Source of the DNA: UBA3305 sp002373555
GTDB lineage: Bacteria; Bacillota; Clostridia; Lachnospirales; Lachnospiraceae
Assembly: GCA_946612455.1 (NCBI GenBank)
Contig: CAMOER010000018.1
Location: 1-52,972, forward strand
Direction of reading: 5' to 3'
DNA: 52,972 nt
Shown here: in pieces, positions 33,188 to 40,609 of the stretch
Layout of the letters: each line of letters begins with the position of its first letter
Position numbering within the stretch: the first letter of the stretch is position 1
The notes under the pieces: model-generated
The model's input: the letters and a program-made list of their open reading frames with translations, nothing else
Database searches by the model: none
Told to the model about the DNA's origin: nothing
Translations under genes and position numbers: made by a program

Positions 33188-34873
33188 TTATTCTGTACGG
33201 AAACGGATCACCTGCACCTCGTAAGGCCGCAGAACATTGCCTTCCGGCTTCCCGCTGTAATTATCCAGCATAAGCGTTCCTCTTCTTTTCCGGAACGCCT
33301 TCGGCAGCCTGTATCTAACTTCATGCTTCGCGAAGGAGCAGATCACGAGAATGCTCTCCCGCTCCGACCTGCGCTCATAGAGAAAGATCTTCCGGCTGCG
33401 ATGCCGGTATTCCCGATAAGATCCGAACAGGAGCGTATCGCTTCCCTTTCGCAGGGCAATGCATTTCCGGTAGAAGTTCAGGATACTGTCCGGGTCCTTC
33501 TCCTCTTCCGCTGCGTTGATCTTCCGGTAATTGGGGTTCAGCGTGAACCAGGGCATGGCTGTCGAGAAGCCGGCATGCTTCGCTCTGCTCCACTGCATGG
33601 ACGTCCGTGCGGAATCCCGGCTGGCTCTGTACACCCTGCGCAGTCTGTTCTCGGCACTGTCGCGCTGATGAAACGTGTGGTAGAAATTGACCGAAGCCAC
33701 ATCCAGATACTCTTCGATCGTCCGCAGACGGATATTCGTCATTCCGATCTCCTGCCCCTGGTAGATGAAAGGCGTGCCCTGCTGGAACATATAGCAGGCC
33801 GCCAGCATCTTGCCGGATTCCTTCCAGAATTTCAGGCTTCCGTAACGGTTGATGATCCTTGGATGGTCATGATTTTCCAGATACAGCGCGTTCCAGGCTT
33901 TCCCGGCAAGCTTTGTCTGCCATTTCGTGCAGGCGCGCTTGTACTTCCTGAGCAGGAAGCGGTGATGGACATACTCTGTCAGGATGCAGTCCGCCATCAT
34001 GGTATCGAACTGGATCATCATATCGAGCACGCGATCTTCACCGCTGATATATGTAAGCGCTGTCTTTACGGGCGTAAACGGTGCCTCGCCGATCTGGATC
34101 GCGCCGTATTCATCCGCTACATCCCGGAATTCCCGCAGATACTTCATGAGATTCGGACCGTCCTTGTAATACGGCAGACCGTTGATCGCGGGAATAAAGG
34201 ACAGACCGTCCGGCAGCGCGGGATCCTTGGAAATGAAAGTGATCACATCCTCACGGAAGCCGTCCACGCCCATTTCCAGCCAGAAGCGCATGATGGATTT
34301 CACCTCTTCCCGCACTCTGGGATTATCCATGTTCAGATCCGGCTGCTTCTTCGCGAAAACATGCAGATAGTATTCTCTGCGCTGTTCATTGTACTCCCAT
34401 GCCTGTCCCTCGAACTGGCTGAACCAGTTGTTCGGCGGGATCCTGTATCCGTTCTTCGTGAACTTCGGTTTCCGCCAGATGTAATAATCGCCGTACGGGC
34501 CTTTCGGATCCCGGCAGCTCTCCCGGAACCAGGGATGCTCATCCGAAGTATGATTGATCACCAGATCCAGGATCACGATCAGGCCGAGTTCGTGCGCCCG
34601 GTCCAGGACCTTCCGGAACTGTTCGAGCGTACCGTAATCGGGATGAATGTTTTTATAATCGGAAATATCATAGCCGTAGTCCGCATTCGGCGAAGGATAG
34701 ATCGGGGAGAACCAGATCCCGTCCACGCCGAGACTTTTGATGTAATCCAGCTTGTCATAGACCCCGTACAGATCGCCGATTCCGTCGCCGTTGCCGTCGC
34801 AGAAGCTGCGGATCCAGATCTGATAGAGGGACATCCTGCGGAAATCCGGACGTTTTCTGAGCTCCGGCGCCAT
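33188..34873 (-). CDS. GH13 oligo-1,6-glucosidase/alpha-glucosidase
   Basis: 561-residue cytosolic GH13_31-type enzyme. The barrel starts at SLYQIWIRSFCDGNGDGIGD; the nucleophile is D209 (GFREDV), the acid/base is E263 (IGEAP) and the third Asp is D336 (ENHDHPR). The residue after the nucleophile is Val210; Val at this place is typical of alpha-1,6-specific isomaltases, while Thr/Ala is typical of maltases, so hydrolysis of isomaltose/panose-type bonds is predicted. There is no signal peptide. AAGGAAG lies 10 bases before the ATG. It stands alone on the minus strand, divergent from the cyclase gene. Confidence 0.9.
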   Translation of the reverse strand: MAPELRKRPDFRRMSLYQIWIRSFCDGNGDGIGDLYGVYDKLDYIKSLGVDGIWFSPIYPSPNADYGYDISDYKNIHPDYGTLEQFRKVLDRAHELGLIVILDLVINHTSDEHPWFRESCRDPKGPYGDYYIWRKPKFTKNGYRIPPNNWFSQFEGQAWEYNEQRREYYLHVFAKKQPDLNMDNPRVREEVKSIMRFWLEMGVDGFREDVITFISKDPALPDGLSFIPAINGLPYYKDGPNLMKYLREFRDVADEYGAIQIGEAPFTPVKTALTYISGEDRVLDMMIQFDTMMADCILTEYVHHRFLLRKYKRACTKWQTKLAGKAWNALYLENHDHPRIINRYGSLKFWKESGKMLAACYMFQQGTPFIYQGQEIGMTNIRLRTIEEYLDVASVNFYHTFHQRDSAENRLRRVYRASRDSARTSMQWSRAKHAGFSTAMPWFTLNPNYRKINAAEEEKDPDSILNFYRKCIALRKGSDTLLFGSYREYRHRSRKIFLYERRSERESILVICSFAKHEVRYRLPKAFRKRRGTLMLDNYSGKPEGNVLRPYEVQVIRFRTE

Positions 34874-34983
34874 TGCAAAATCACTTCCTTTTCTGACATC
34901 TTTTTATTGTATTATGAGCAAAAGTGTAATAAAATTATACAAGACCGCAGGCCGGTCACACAATATTGAAACGGAGGTGCCGC

Positions 34984-35736
34984 ATGTACAAACTTTGGGA
35001 AACACTCGGAGAGCTGAAAAAAATGAAATGGGTGGAACTCTCCCACTCCCTCAACAATGACAGTCCCTACTGGAGCGGAATCCCGGACGGATCCGTGGAG
35101 CTGGATAAAGTCGTATTCGACTGGGGCAATCCCATGCTGGAATGCCTGATCCAGACCTTCAAATTCCCCGGACAGTTCGGTACGCATATCGACTTCCCCG
35201 GTCATTTCATCAAGGATGCACCGCTCTCGGAAAGCTACGGCGTGACAGATGCCGCATTTCCGCTCTGTGTGATCGATATCACGGATAAAGTCGCGGCGGA
35301 TCCCTGCTATGCGGTGCAGGTCAGTGATATCCTGGCCTATGAAGAGAAATACGGTCCGATCCCGGACGGCGCTTTCGTAGCGCTCCGGACAGACTGGTAT
35401 AAGAACTGGCCGGATATGGACGCCCTTTCCGGCATCGCCGAAGACGGCAGTGAGAATTTCCCCGGCTGGTCTCTTGATGCACTGAAATATATCTATGAGA
35501 CCCGTTCTGCAGCCGCGAACGGCCATGAAGCACTGGACACGGATGCTTCCGCCGAAGCTGCCAAAGCCGGCGATCTGGCCTGCGAACGTTATGTCCTGGC
35601 AAAAGGAAAACTGCAGATCGAGGTGCTCCGCAATCTGGATCAGGTCGCACCCGCCGGCGCGATCCTGTTCGCAGCATGGCCGCGGATCGAAGGCGCCACC
35701 GGCCTGCCCGTCCGTGTCTGGGCCGTTACCGAATGA
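34984..35736 (+). CDS. cyclase-family (kynurenine formamidase-like) hydrolase
   Basis: 250-residue metal-dependent hydrolase of the cyclase/KynB family. The metal motif is QFGTHIDFPGH (64-74): H68, D70 and H74 are present, but the first His of the usual HxGTHxDxPxH is Gln64. A downstream HEALDTD segment provides the conserved late acidic residues. Family members hydrolyse N-formylkynurenine, isatin or amides of small molecules; this substrate is unknown. ATG at 34984 with GGAGG upstream; the in-frame ATG at 34966 has no site. It is single-gene, closed by a strong terminator, with no tryptophan-degradation genes nearby. Confidence 0.82.
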   Translation: MYKLWETLGELKKMKWVELSHSLNNDSPYWSGIPDGSVELDKVVFDWGNPMLECLIQTFKFPGQFGTHIDFPGHFIKDAPLSESYGVTDAAFPLCVIDITDKVAADPCYAVQVSDILAYEEKYGPIPDGAFVALRTDWYKNWPDMDALSGIAEDGSENFPGWSLDALKYIYETRSAAANGHEALDTDASAEAAKAGDLACERYVLAKGKLQIEVLRNLDQVAPAGAILFAAWPRIEGATGLPVRVWAVTE

Positions 35737-35758
35737 CCGGATGAATCTGCCGTATCAG

Positions 35759-35796
35759 ACGGCTGCGGAGACAATGCGCTCTGCAGCCGTTTTTTC
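35759..35796 (+). terminator. terminator of cyclase gene
   Basis: ACGGCTGCGGAG/CTCTGCAGCCGT stem (one G-T pair), short loop, then seven T residues. The T-run touches the stop codon of the convergent glycosyltransferase gene. Confidence 0.9.
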
Positions 35797-37402
35797 ATTG
35801 CTCTTCCTTCAGTTTTTCGAGATTCATCTGCGCCGAGACCTGATCCGCCTGCGCTTCCATATAGCGGCTGAGCTTTTCCGTACTCTTCTTCTGCAGTTCT
35901 TCCGCATCCGCCGCACGCTCTTCCATGAACTTCTCGAGCCTTTCCGTGTGCTTCTTTATATTTTCCTGCGCTTCGGCCTTCTTCCGGTCCATATATTCCC
36001 CGGCGTGCTCTCCGGCTTCCTCCAGATTGGCCTTCAGCTTTTCAAAGAACTTTTCGGTGTTCTCTTCTGCTTCCTGGATATTTTCCATCATACCGACAGC
36101 GGAATCCCTGAAATCATCAAAGATCGCCTTTCGGATCTGCCGCTGTCTTTCCTGCTCTTCCATATTGTGAGCCGTCAGCGCGACCATGTAATCCGTCGGC
36201 AGCTTTTTCCGGACAAAGGCGCCCTTCTTCTTTTCTTCCAAGACCCACTGATAGCGGTCATACGCATCCGCGACACAGGTCTCCCAGGAAAGATAGATCT
36301 CATCCATCGCATGCTGACCGACATCATGCAGATGATCCAGGTCCTTCGAGACCGTTTTCAGAAGCGCCGCCATCGATTCGGCGGTTTCCTGAATAATAAA
36401 GCCGTTCCGGTTATCCGTGATCCCTTCTGCTGCGCAGGAATCTTCGATCAGCACGCTGGCAAGACCGCAGGCAGCCGCTTCACGCACAACGAGCCCGTTC
36501 GTGTCAAAGGTGGACGGGAACAGGAACAGATCCGCCCGGCAGTTCCACGCGCGCAGCACATTTCTGTCATAGACCGGCCCGGTGAAGATACATTTTCCGG
36601 GAGAATGCGCCGTATCCAGAAGATCCAGATCGGAAGCCATCTTTTCAAGCAGTTCCCTGTCCGGTCCCTTGCCGATCAGCACCATCCGGAAATCCTGCCC
36701 GGCATCCGAGAGCTGACGCAGCGCTTCCAGGATCAGCGGGATATTCTTATACGTCATCATTCTGCCGACGAACAGAAAGACCGGAATGCCTTCGGGAAGA
36801 TCATATCCGGCAGTAGCGGCAGCAATTTCAGCCTCGCTGACTCTTCCCTTTGCGAAATCGACGCCGTTGTTCACGACGCGGTAATCGCCCTGGAAACCGA
36901 GGGTTTTCAGGCTCTCGCCGGCGCCGCGGCTGACGACCCAGATATCGTCGCAGGCCTCGATATTGCTGACCATGGCTTTGATTCCCTGCTTCGCGATCGC
37001 TTTTACACGCAGGAAACGTTCGATATCTATGTCATATTTCGTATGATACGTGAAAACGATGGGGGCTTCGGTCTCCTCCCGCAGCAGACGGGCGATCACG
37101 GTCGCTGAGGCGGGACAGTGTGAGTGGATGATATCCGGTGCGAAGGCCGCCATCTGCTGCACTTCCCGGCCCGCAAAAGGATTGCCGGTGCGGTAGCCGT
37201 TCGTCATGGCCGCCGTATCAAAGCTCTGATAGGGAATCACTTTATAAGGATAGGAAGTGTAATCGGCATCCGGATACCGGGGCGTGCCGATCATCACCTG
37301 CGCGCCGTGATCCTTCATCAGGTAATCCGCATAGTTCATGATCACATTGACGACACCGTCGATCACAGGCGGAAAGGAATCGTTCAAAAGACAGACATTC
37401 AT
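35795..37402 (-). CDS. GT4 glycosyltransferase with C-terminal coiled coil
   Basis: 535 residues. Residues 1 to about 395 are a GT-B family 4 glycosyltransferase: N-terminal LLNDSFPPVIDGVVN, SHCPASAT, the nucleotide-binding FVGRMMTYKN and the FPSTFDTNGLVVREAAACG acceptor/donor loop. The closest known types are diacylglycerol glucosyltransferases and alpha-mannosyltransferases acting at the membrane face. Residues about 425-535 are very rich in Glu/Lys/Ala with heptad-like spacing (amphipathic coiled coil), an add-on not part of the enzyme core, which may bind membrane or a partner. ATG follows GGAGG. It is a single gene. Confidence 0.87.
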   Translation of the reverse strand: MNVCLLNDSFPPVIDGVVNVIMNYADYLMKDHGAQVMIGTPRYPDADYTSYPYKVIPYQSFDTAAMTNGYRTGNPFAGREVQQMAAFAPDIIHSHCPASATVIARLLREETEAPIVFTYHTKYDIDIERFLRVKAIAKQGIKAMVSNIEACDDIWVVSRGAGESLKTLGFQGDYRVVNNGVDFAKGRVSEAEIAAATAGYDLPEGIPVFLFVGRMMTYKNIPLILEALRQLSDAGQDFRMVLIGKGPDRELLEKMASDLDLLDTAHSPGKCIFTGPVYDRNVLRAWNCRADLFLFPSTFDTNGLVVREAAACGLASVLIEDSCAAEGITDNRNGFIIQETAESMAALLKTVSKDLDHLHDVGQHAMDEIYLSWETCVADAYDRYQWVLEEKKKGAFVRKKLPTDYMVALTAHNMEEQERQRQIRKAIFDDFRDSAVGMMENIQEAEENTEKFFEKLKANLEEAGEHAGEYMDRKKAEAQENIKKHTERLEKFMEERAADAEELQKKSTEKLSRYMEAQADQVSAQMNLEKLKEEQ

Positions 37403-37447
37403 GTGATCCTCCGATCACCGGACTGTGTCCGGAAAGTGCTGATATAG

Positions 37448-37473
37448 AAAAAACCACGTGAAAACGTGGTTTC
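37448..37473 (-). terminator. terminator of tRNA-Gly
   Basis: AAACCACGT/ACGTGGTTT stem with TTTC loop and TTTTTTC on the minus strand. Confidence 0.9.
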
Positions 37474-37477
37474 GCGA

Positions 37478-37548
37478 AGCGGATGACGGGAATCGAACCC
37501 GCCTCCTCAGCTTGGGAAGCTGATATTCTACCGATGAACTACATCCGC
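37478..37548 (-). tRNA. tRNA-Gly (CCC)
   Basis: 71-base cloverleaf, acceptor GCGGATG with CATCCGC and discriminator T, anticodon stem TCAGC/GCTGA with loop TTCCCAA, so anticodon CCC (decodes GGG). The T-loop is GTTCGAT. CCA is not encoded. Confidence 0.95.
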
Positions 37549-37560
37549 AGCTGCCCCTAT

Positions 37561-37589
37561 AGTATCTTCCTTTTTCGCCAATTTGTCAA
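37561..37589 (-). promoter_or_regulatory. promoter of tRNA-Gly
   Basis: Minus-strand TTGACA (37584-37589), 17-base spacer, GATACT (37561-37566), 12 bases before the tRNA 5' end. Confidence 0.75.
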
Positions 37590-37673
37590 GAGAAATCAGA
37601 CAAACGCTGTTTTCAGACCGTCGGGAAATATGGTACACTAAACGCTGAACCAACTACTACATAAGGATCCCCT

Positions 37674-38810
37674 ATGACTGAAATGACTGACAACAACTCC
37701 ATACAGCCTAAAAGCGCCGCTGCACCTGACGCCGCTTTTTCCGACCATCTTCTCTCCTGGTATGATGCCAACAGGCGTTCCCTGCCCTGGCGGGACGATC
37801 CGTCGCCTTATCACGTCTGGCTCTCGGAGATCATGCTGCAGCAGACACGTGTGGAAGCCGTAAAGAGCTACTATGCCCGGTTTCTCTCGGAACTGCCCGA
37901 CATCGCGTCTCTCGCCGCTGCGGATGAAGATCTGTATATGAAGCTCTGGGAAGGCCTCGGCTATTACTCGCGCGTGCGCAATCTTCATGCCGGCGCCGTC
38001 ATGGTAACGGAGCAGTACGGCGGACAGATGCCGCAGACTGCTTCCGAACTGCAGAAGATCCCCGGGATCGGCAGTTATACGGCAGCCGCCATCGCCTCGA
38101 TCGCATTCGGCGAATGCATTCCCGCTATTGACGGCAATCTGCTGCGGATCTTTGCCAGACTCTCCTGTTATCCGGAAAGTATCCGGGAGGAGAAAGCGAA
38201 GAAAGCAGCCGCAGAGTTTTTCCGGAGCAGGATGGCCTGCAGCACAGCAGACCGGCCGGGCGATTTCAACCAGGCGCTGATGGATCTCGGCTCCGCTGTC
38301 TGTCTTCCGAATTCGGTGCCGCTCTGCGAAGCATGTCCGCTGCGCTCATTCTGCAGCGCGCATGCTGCCGGACAGACAACAGAATATCCCCTGATGCCTG
38401 AAAAAAAAGCCAGGAAAGTTGAACTCCTGACCATCTTTCTGATCCATGATAAAGACCGGATCGCACTGCGGAAACGTCCCGCGCGCGGTCTTCTCGCCGG
38501 GCTTTATGAATATCCGCATGTACCCAGCCATCTGACGCAGAACGAGGCGCTGGCGGCCGTCCGGGATATGGGCTTTTCCGCACTGCGAATCCGTCCGCTT
38601 CCTGCGGCAAAACACATCTTCACGCATAAGGAATGGCACATGACCGGCTACGAGATCCTTTCAGATGAACTGGCGGGATCGGCTGCCGAACTGCGGGAGC
38701 CGGAACAAAGCATCCGTCCGGGCGAGATCTTCCTGGCTTCCATCTCCGAGATCCGGGATGTCTATGCGCTGCCGTCGGCTTTTGCTGTGTATACGGAGAC
38801 ACTGAGATAA
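37674..38810 (+). CDS. mutY: A/G-specific adenine glycosylase
   Basis: 378-residue base-excision repair enzyme that removes adenine mispaired with 8-oxoguanine. Catalytic E52 is in WLSEIMLQQT; the helix-hairpin-helix is IPGIGSYTAAAI (129-140) with catalytic D153 (IDGN). The [4Fe-4S] ligands C210, C218, C221 and C227 are spaced x7-x2-x5; E. coli has x6 in the first gap, and the extra residue is common in Clostridia as far as I know. A C-terminal NUDIX-like 8-oxoG recognition domain follows (residues about 245-375). ATG follows AAGGAT. The REP-like palindrome lies just downstream. Confidence 0.95.
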   Translation: MTEMTDNNSIQPKSAAAPDAAFSDHLLSWYDANRRSLPWRDDPSPYHVWLSEIMLQQTRVEAVKSYYARFLSELPDIASLAAADEDLYMKLWEGLGYYSRVRNLHAGAVMVTEQYGGQMPQTASELQKIPGIGSYTAAAIASIAFGECIPAIDGNLLRIFARLSCYPESIREEKAKKAAAEFFRSRMACSTADRPGDFNQALMDLGSAVCLPNSVPLCEACPLRSFCSAHAAGQTTEYPLMPEKKARKVELLTIFLIHDKDRIALRKRPARGLLAGLYEYPHVPSHLTQNEALAAVRDMGFSALRIRPLPAAKHIFTHKEWHMTGYEILSDELAGSAAELREPEQSIRPGEIFLASISEIRDVYALPSAFAVYTETLR

Positions 38811-38820
38811 CTGATGAGCC

Positions 38821-38877
38821 ACGGAGACAGGCATAACCCACGGGGACGGGCACCCCGTGGGTTATGCCTGTCCCCGT
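38821..38877. repeat. REP-like palindrome
   Basis: A 25-bp stem with a single mismatch around the loop ACGGGCA. The arms contain GGGGACAGGCATAACCC. It lies between the convergent mutY and small Cys-protein genes. There is no T-run, so it is more like a REP/BIME element of the kind moved by RAYT transposases than a terminator, although it could block convergent transcription. Confidence 0.65.
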
Positions 38878-38886
38878 CGGTTATTA

Positions 38887-39225
38887 TTATGCAAATTCTT
38901 TCAGCAGTATCTTGCCGGCCTGGCATGCATTGCAGAGGCATGTGTCCTCGCCGGCTGCCTTCGCATTCTTCGCAGCGATCACCATCGCGCCGGCGCCTTC
39001 TTCGCCAAAGACCTGCTTGCCGGTCTCTGAACCTGCAAATGCGATCAGACTGTCGATGGATGTCACATCTTCTTTCAGTTCAGCCGCAAGCGCAGCCTGC
39101 GCTTCCGCCTCCTTCTCTGTTCCGACTGCATCGAGATAAACCTGTCCGGCAGCTTTCAGCTCCGCGCAGCAGCTGGGCGCATCCATCATTTCCCGGACCT
39201 TTGTGATTCTTTCCTGTTTTGTCAA
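38887..39225 (-). CDS. small conserved cysteine-containing protein
   Basis: 112-residue soluble protein. It has a CC pair near residue 20 (DAPSCCAELK) and a C-terminal CLCNACQAG cluster (about 96-104), with an Ala/Glu-rich helical centre. Relatives are common in Lachnospiraceae genomes, where I recall them carrying a misleading chaperone label; no function is known to me. The Cys pattern suggests metal binding. The start is TTG at 39225, with AAAGGAGGA seven bases upstream. Single gene, downstream of the Opp operon on the same strand. Confidence 0.75.
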   Translation of the reverse strand: MTKQERITKVREMMDAPSCCAELKAAGQVYLDAVGTEKEAEAQAALAAELKEDVTSIDSLIAFAGSETGKQVFGEEGAGAMVIAAKNAKAAGEDTCLCNACQAGKILLKEFA

Positions 39226-39286
39226 GTCAAACTCCTCCTTTCATGCCTTCCGTCAGAAGACAGCAAGTACATTCTTCCCTCTCAGT

Positions 39287-40609
39287 CTACAACATCGCGG
39301 ATACGAGCGCAATCAGGAATACCGCTATGATCACCGCCCGTACGATCAGGCCCGTTACCGCGCCTTTCTTCAGCACTTTGTAGTTTCGTATATAATTCTT
39401 TTTCCTGCAGACGAATGCCGCGATCAGGCACACGATGGGCAGGAAGAATCCCAGCACCATGAACCACATATTGCCGGTATCATGCAGCGGTGCATCCAGG
39501 ATCGAATCGCTGCCGGACAGCACCGGCTCCTGATCCTTCAGCTTCTCCGCTTCCTTCCTGTCATATTCCGCCTTCTCTTCCGGCGACAGGATCGTGACTG
39601 TCTGGATCGGCTCGTTCTTCTCTCTGATCTTCTTATATTCTTCGATCTCCGAAGGGCTGCCGTAGACATAATGATCATGCCCGATCAGCGTCAGCTCCGG
39701 CTGTTCCGTGCTGTAATCATGCATCGAAGGATCGTAAGTGTAGAGCACCTTGTTCTTCTCCAGCTGCGGATCCGGAATCGGGATCGCCGAGATCAGCGAA
39801 TGCGTGTACGGATGCAGCGGGAAATCGAACAGTTCCTCCGTCGGCGCGACTTCCACGATCCTTCCCTTGTAGATAACGCCGATATGATCGGAAATATACC
39901 GGACGATGGAAAGATCATGCGCGATGAACAGATAGCTCAGTCCCAGATCCGCCTGGAACTTCTTTAAGAGGTTCAGGACCTGCGCTCTGATCGAAACATC
40001 CAGTGCGGAGATCGGTTCGTCCGCGATGACCAGTTCCGGCTCCATGACCATGGCTCTCGCAAGCCCGATCCTCTGCCGCTGTCCGCCGGAAAATTCGTGC
40101 GGGTATCTGGTCAGATGCTCCGGCAGCAGGCCGACTTCTTCGATGATCTTCTCGACCTTCTGCACCCTGTCCGCTTCGTTCTTATACAGATGGAAGTTGT
40201 AAAGGCCCTCCGAAATAATGTAATCCACGGTTGCTCTTTCATTCAGCGATGCCGCCGGATCCTGGAATACCATCTGGATATTGCGGATCACTTCCCGGTC
40301 AAGGCCGTGCGAGATCTTTCCGGAAATCTTCACGCCTTTGTATTCGATATCGCCGGCTGCGCAGGGATTGACTCTGATCACGGCACGGCCGATCGTCGTT
40401 TTTCCGGAGCCGGATTCCCCGACCAGGGAAAATGTCTCTCCCTTGTAGATCTTAAAGCTGGCGTCCGTCACGGCCCGGACGGCATCGTCGCCCTTGCCGA
40501 ACGTAATATCCACATGGTTTACCGAAAGCAGCACCTCTTTGCCGGTCTCATCGACAGGACCGTGCGCAGGAAGGATATGCCCGGTATTCATTCTTTTTTC
40601 TTCACTCAC
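39287..40609 (-). CDS. oppF: oligopeptide ABC transporter ATPase (OppF) with membrane tail
   Basis: 440-residue ATP-binding subunit. Walker A is GESGSGKT (64-71), the Q-loop is VFQDP, the signature is SGGQRQR (174-180), Walker B is VIADEP (194-199) and the H-loop is H231. The usual oligopeptide C-terminal domain ends near 320. Beyond it come a charged linker (about 320-378) and two hydrophobic helices (about 380-401 and 416-439), which are not part of OppF proteins and would anchor the ATPase to the membrane. The start is GTG at 40609 with GGAGGG 8 bases upstream, overlapping the oppD stop. It is the last gene of the Opp operon. Confidence 0.9.
   Translation of the reverse strand: MSEEKRMNTGHILPAHGPVDETGKEVLLSVNHVDITFGKGDDAVRAVTDASFKIYKGETFSLVGESGSGKTTIGRAVIRVNPCAAGDIEYKGVKISGKISHGLDREVIRNIQMVFQDPAASLNERATVDYIISEGLYNFHLYKNEADRVQKVEKIIEEVGLLPEHLTRYPHEFSGGQRQRIGLARAMVMEPELVIADEPISALDVSIRAQVLNLLKKFQADLGLSYLFIAHDLSIVRYISDHIGVIYKGRIVEVAPTEELFDFPLHPYTHSLISAIPIPDPQLEKNKVLYTYDPSMHDYSTEQPELTLIGHDHYVYGSPSEIEEYKKIREKNEPIQTVTILSPEEKAEYDRKEAEKLKDQEPVLSGSDSILDAPLHDTGNMWFMVLGFFLPIVCLIAAFVCRKKNYIRNYKVLKKGAVTGLIVRAVIIAVFLIALVSAML

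Noticed and set aside
37674..38810. Loss of the MutY iron-sulfur cluster
   Set aside because: The first Cys gap is seven rather than six residues, but all four Cys are present and I recall the same spacing in other Clostridia.
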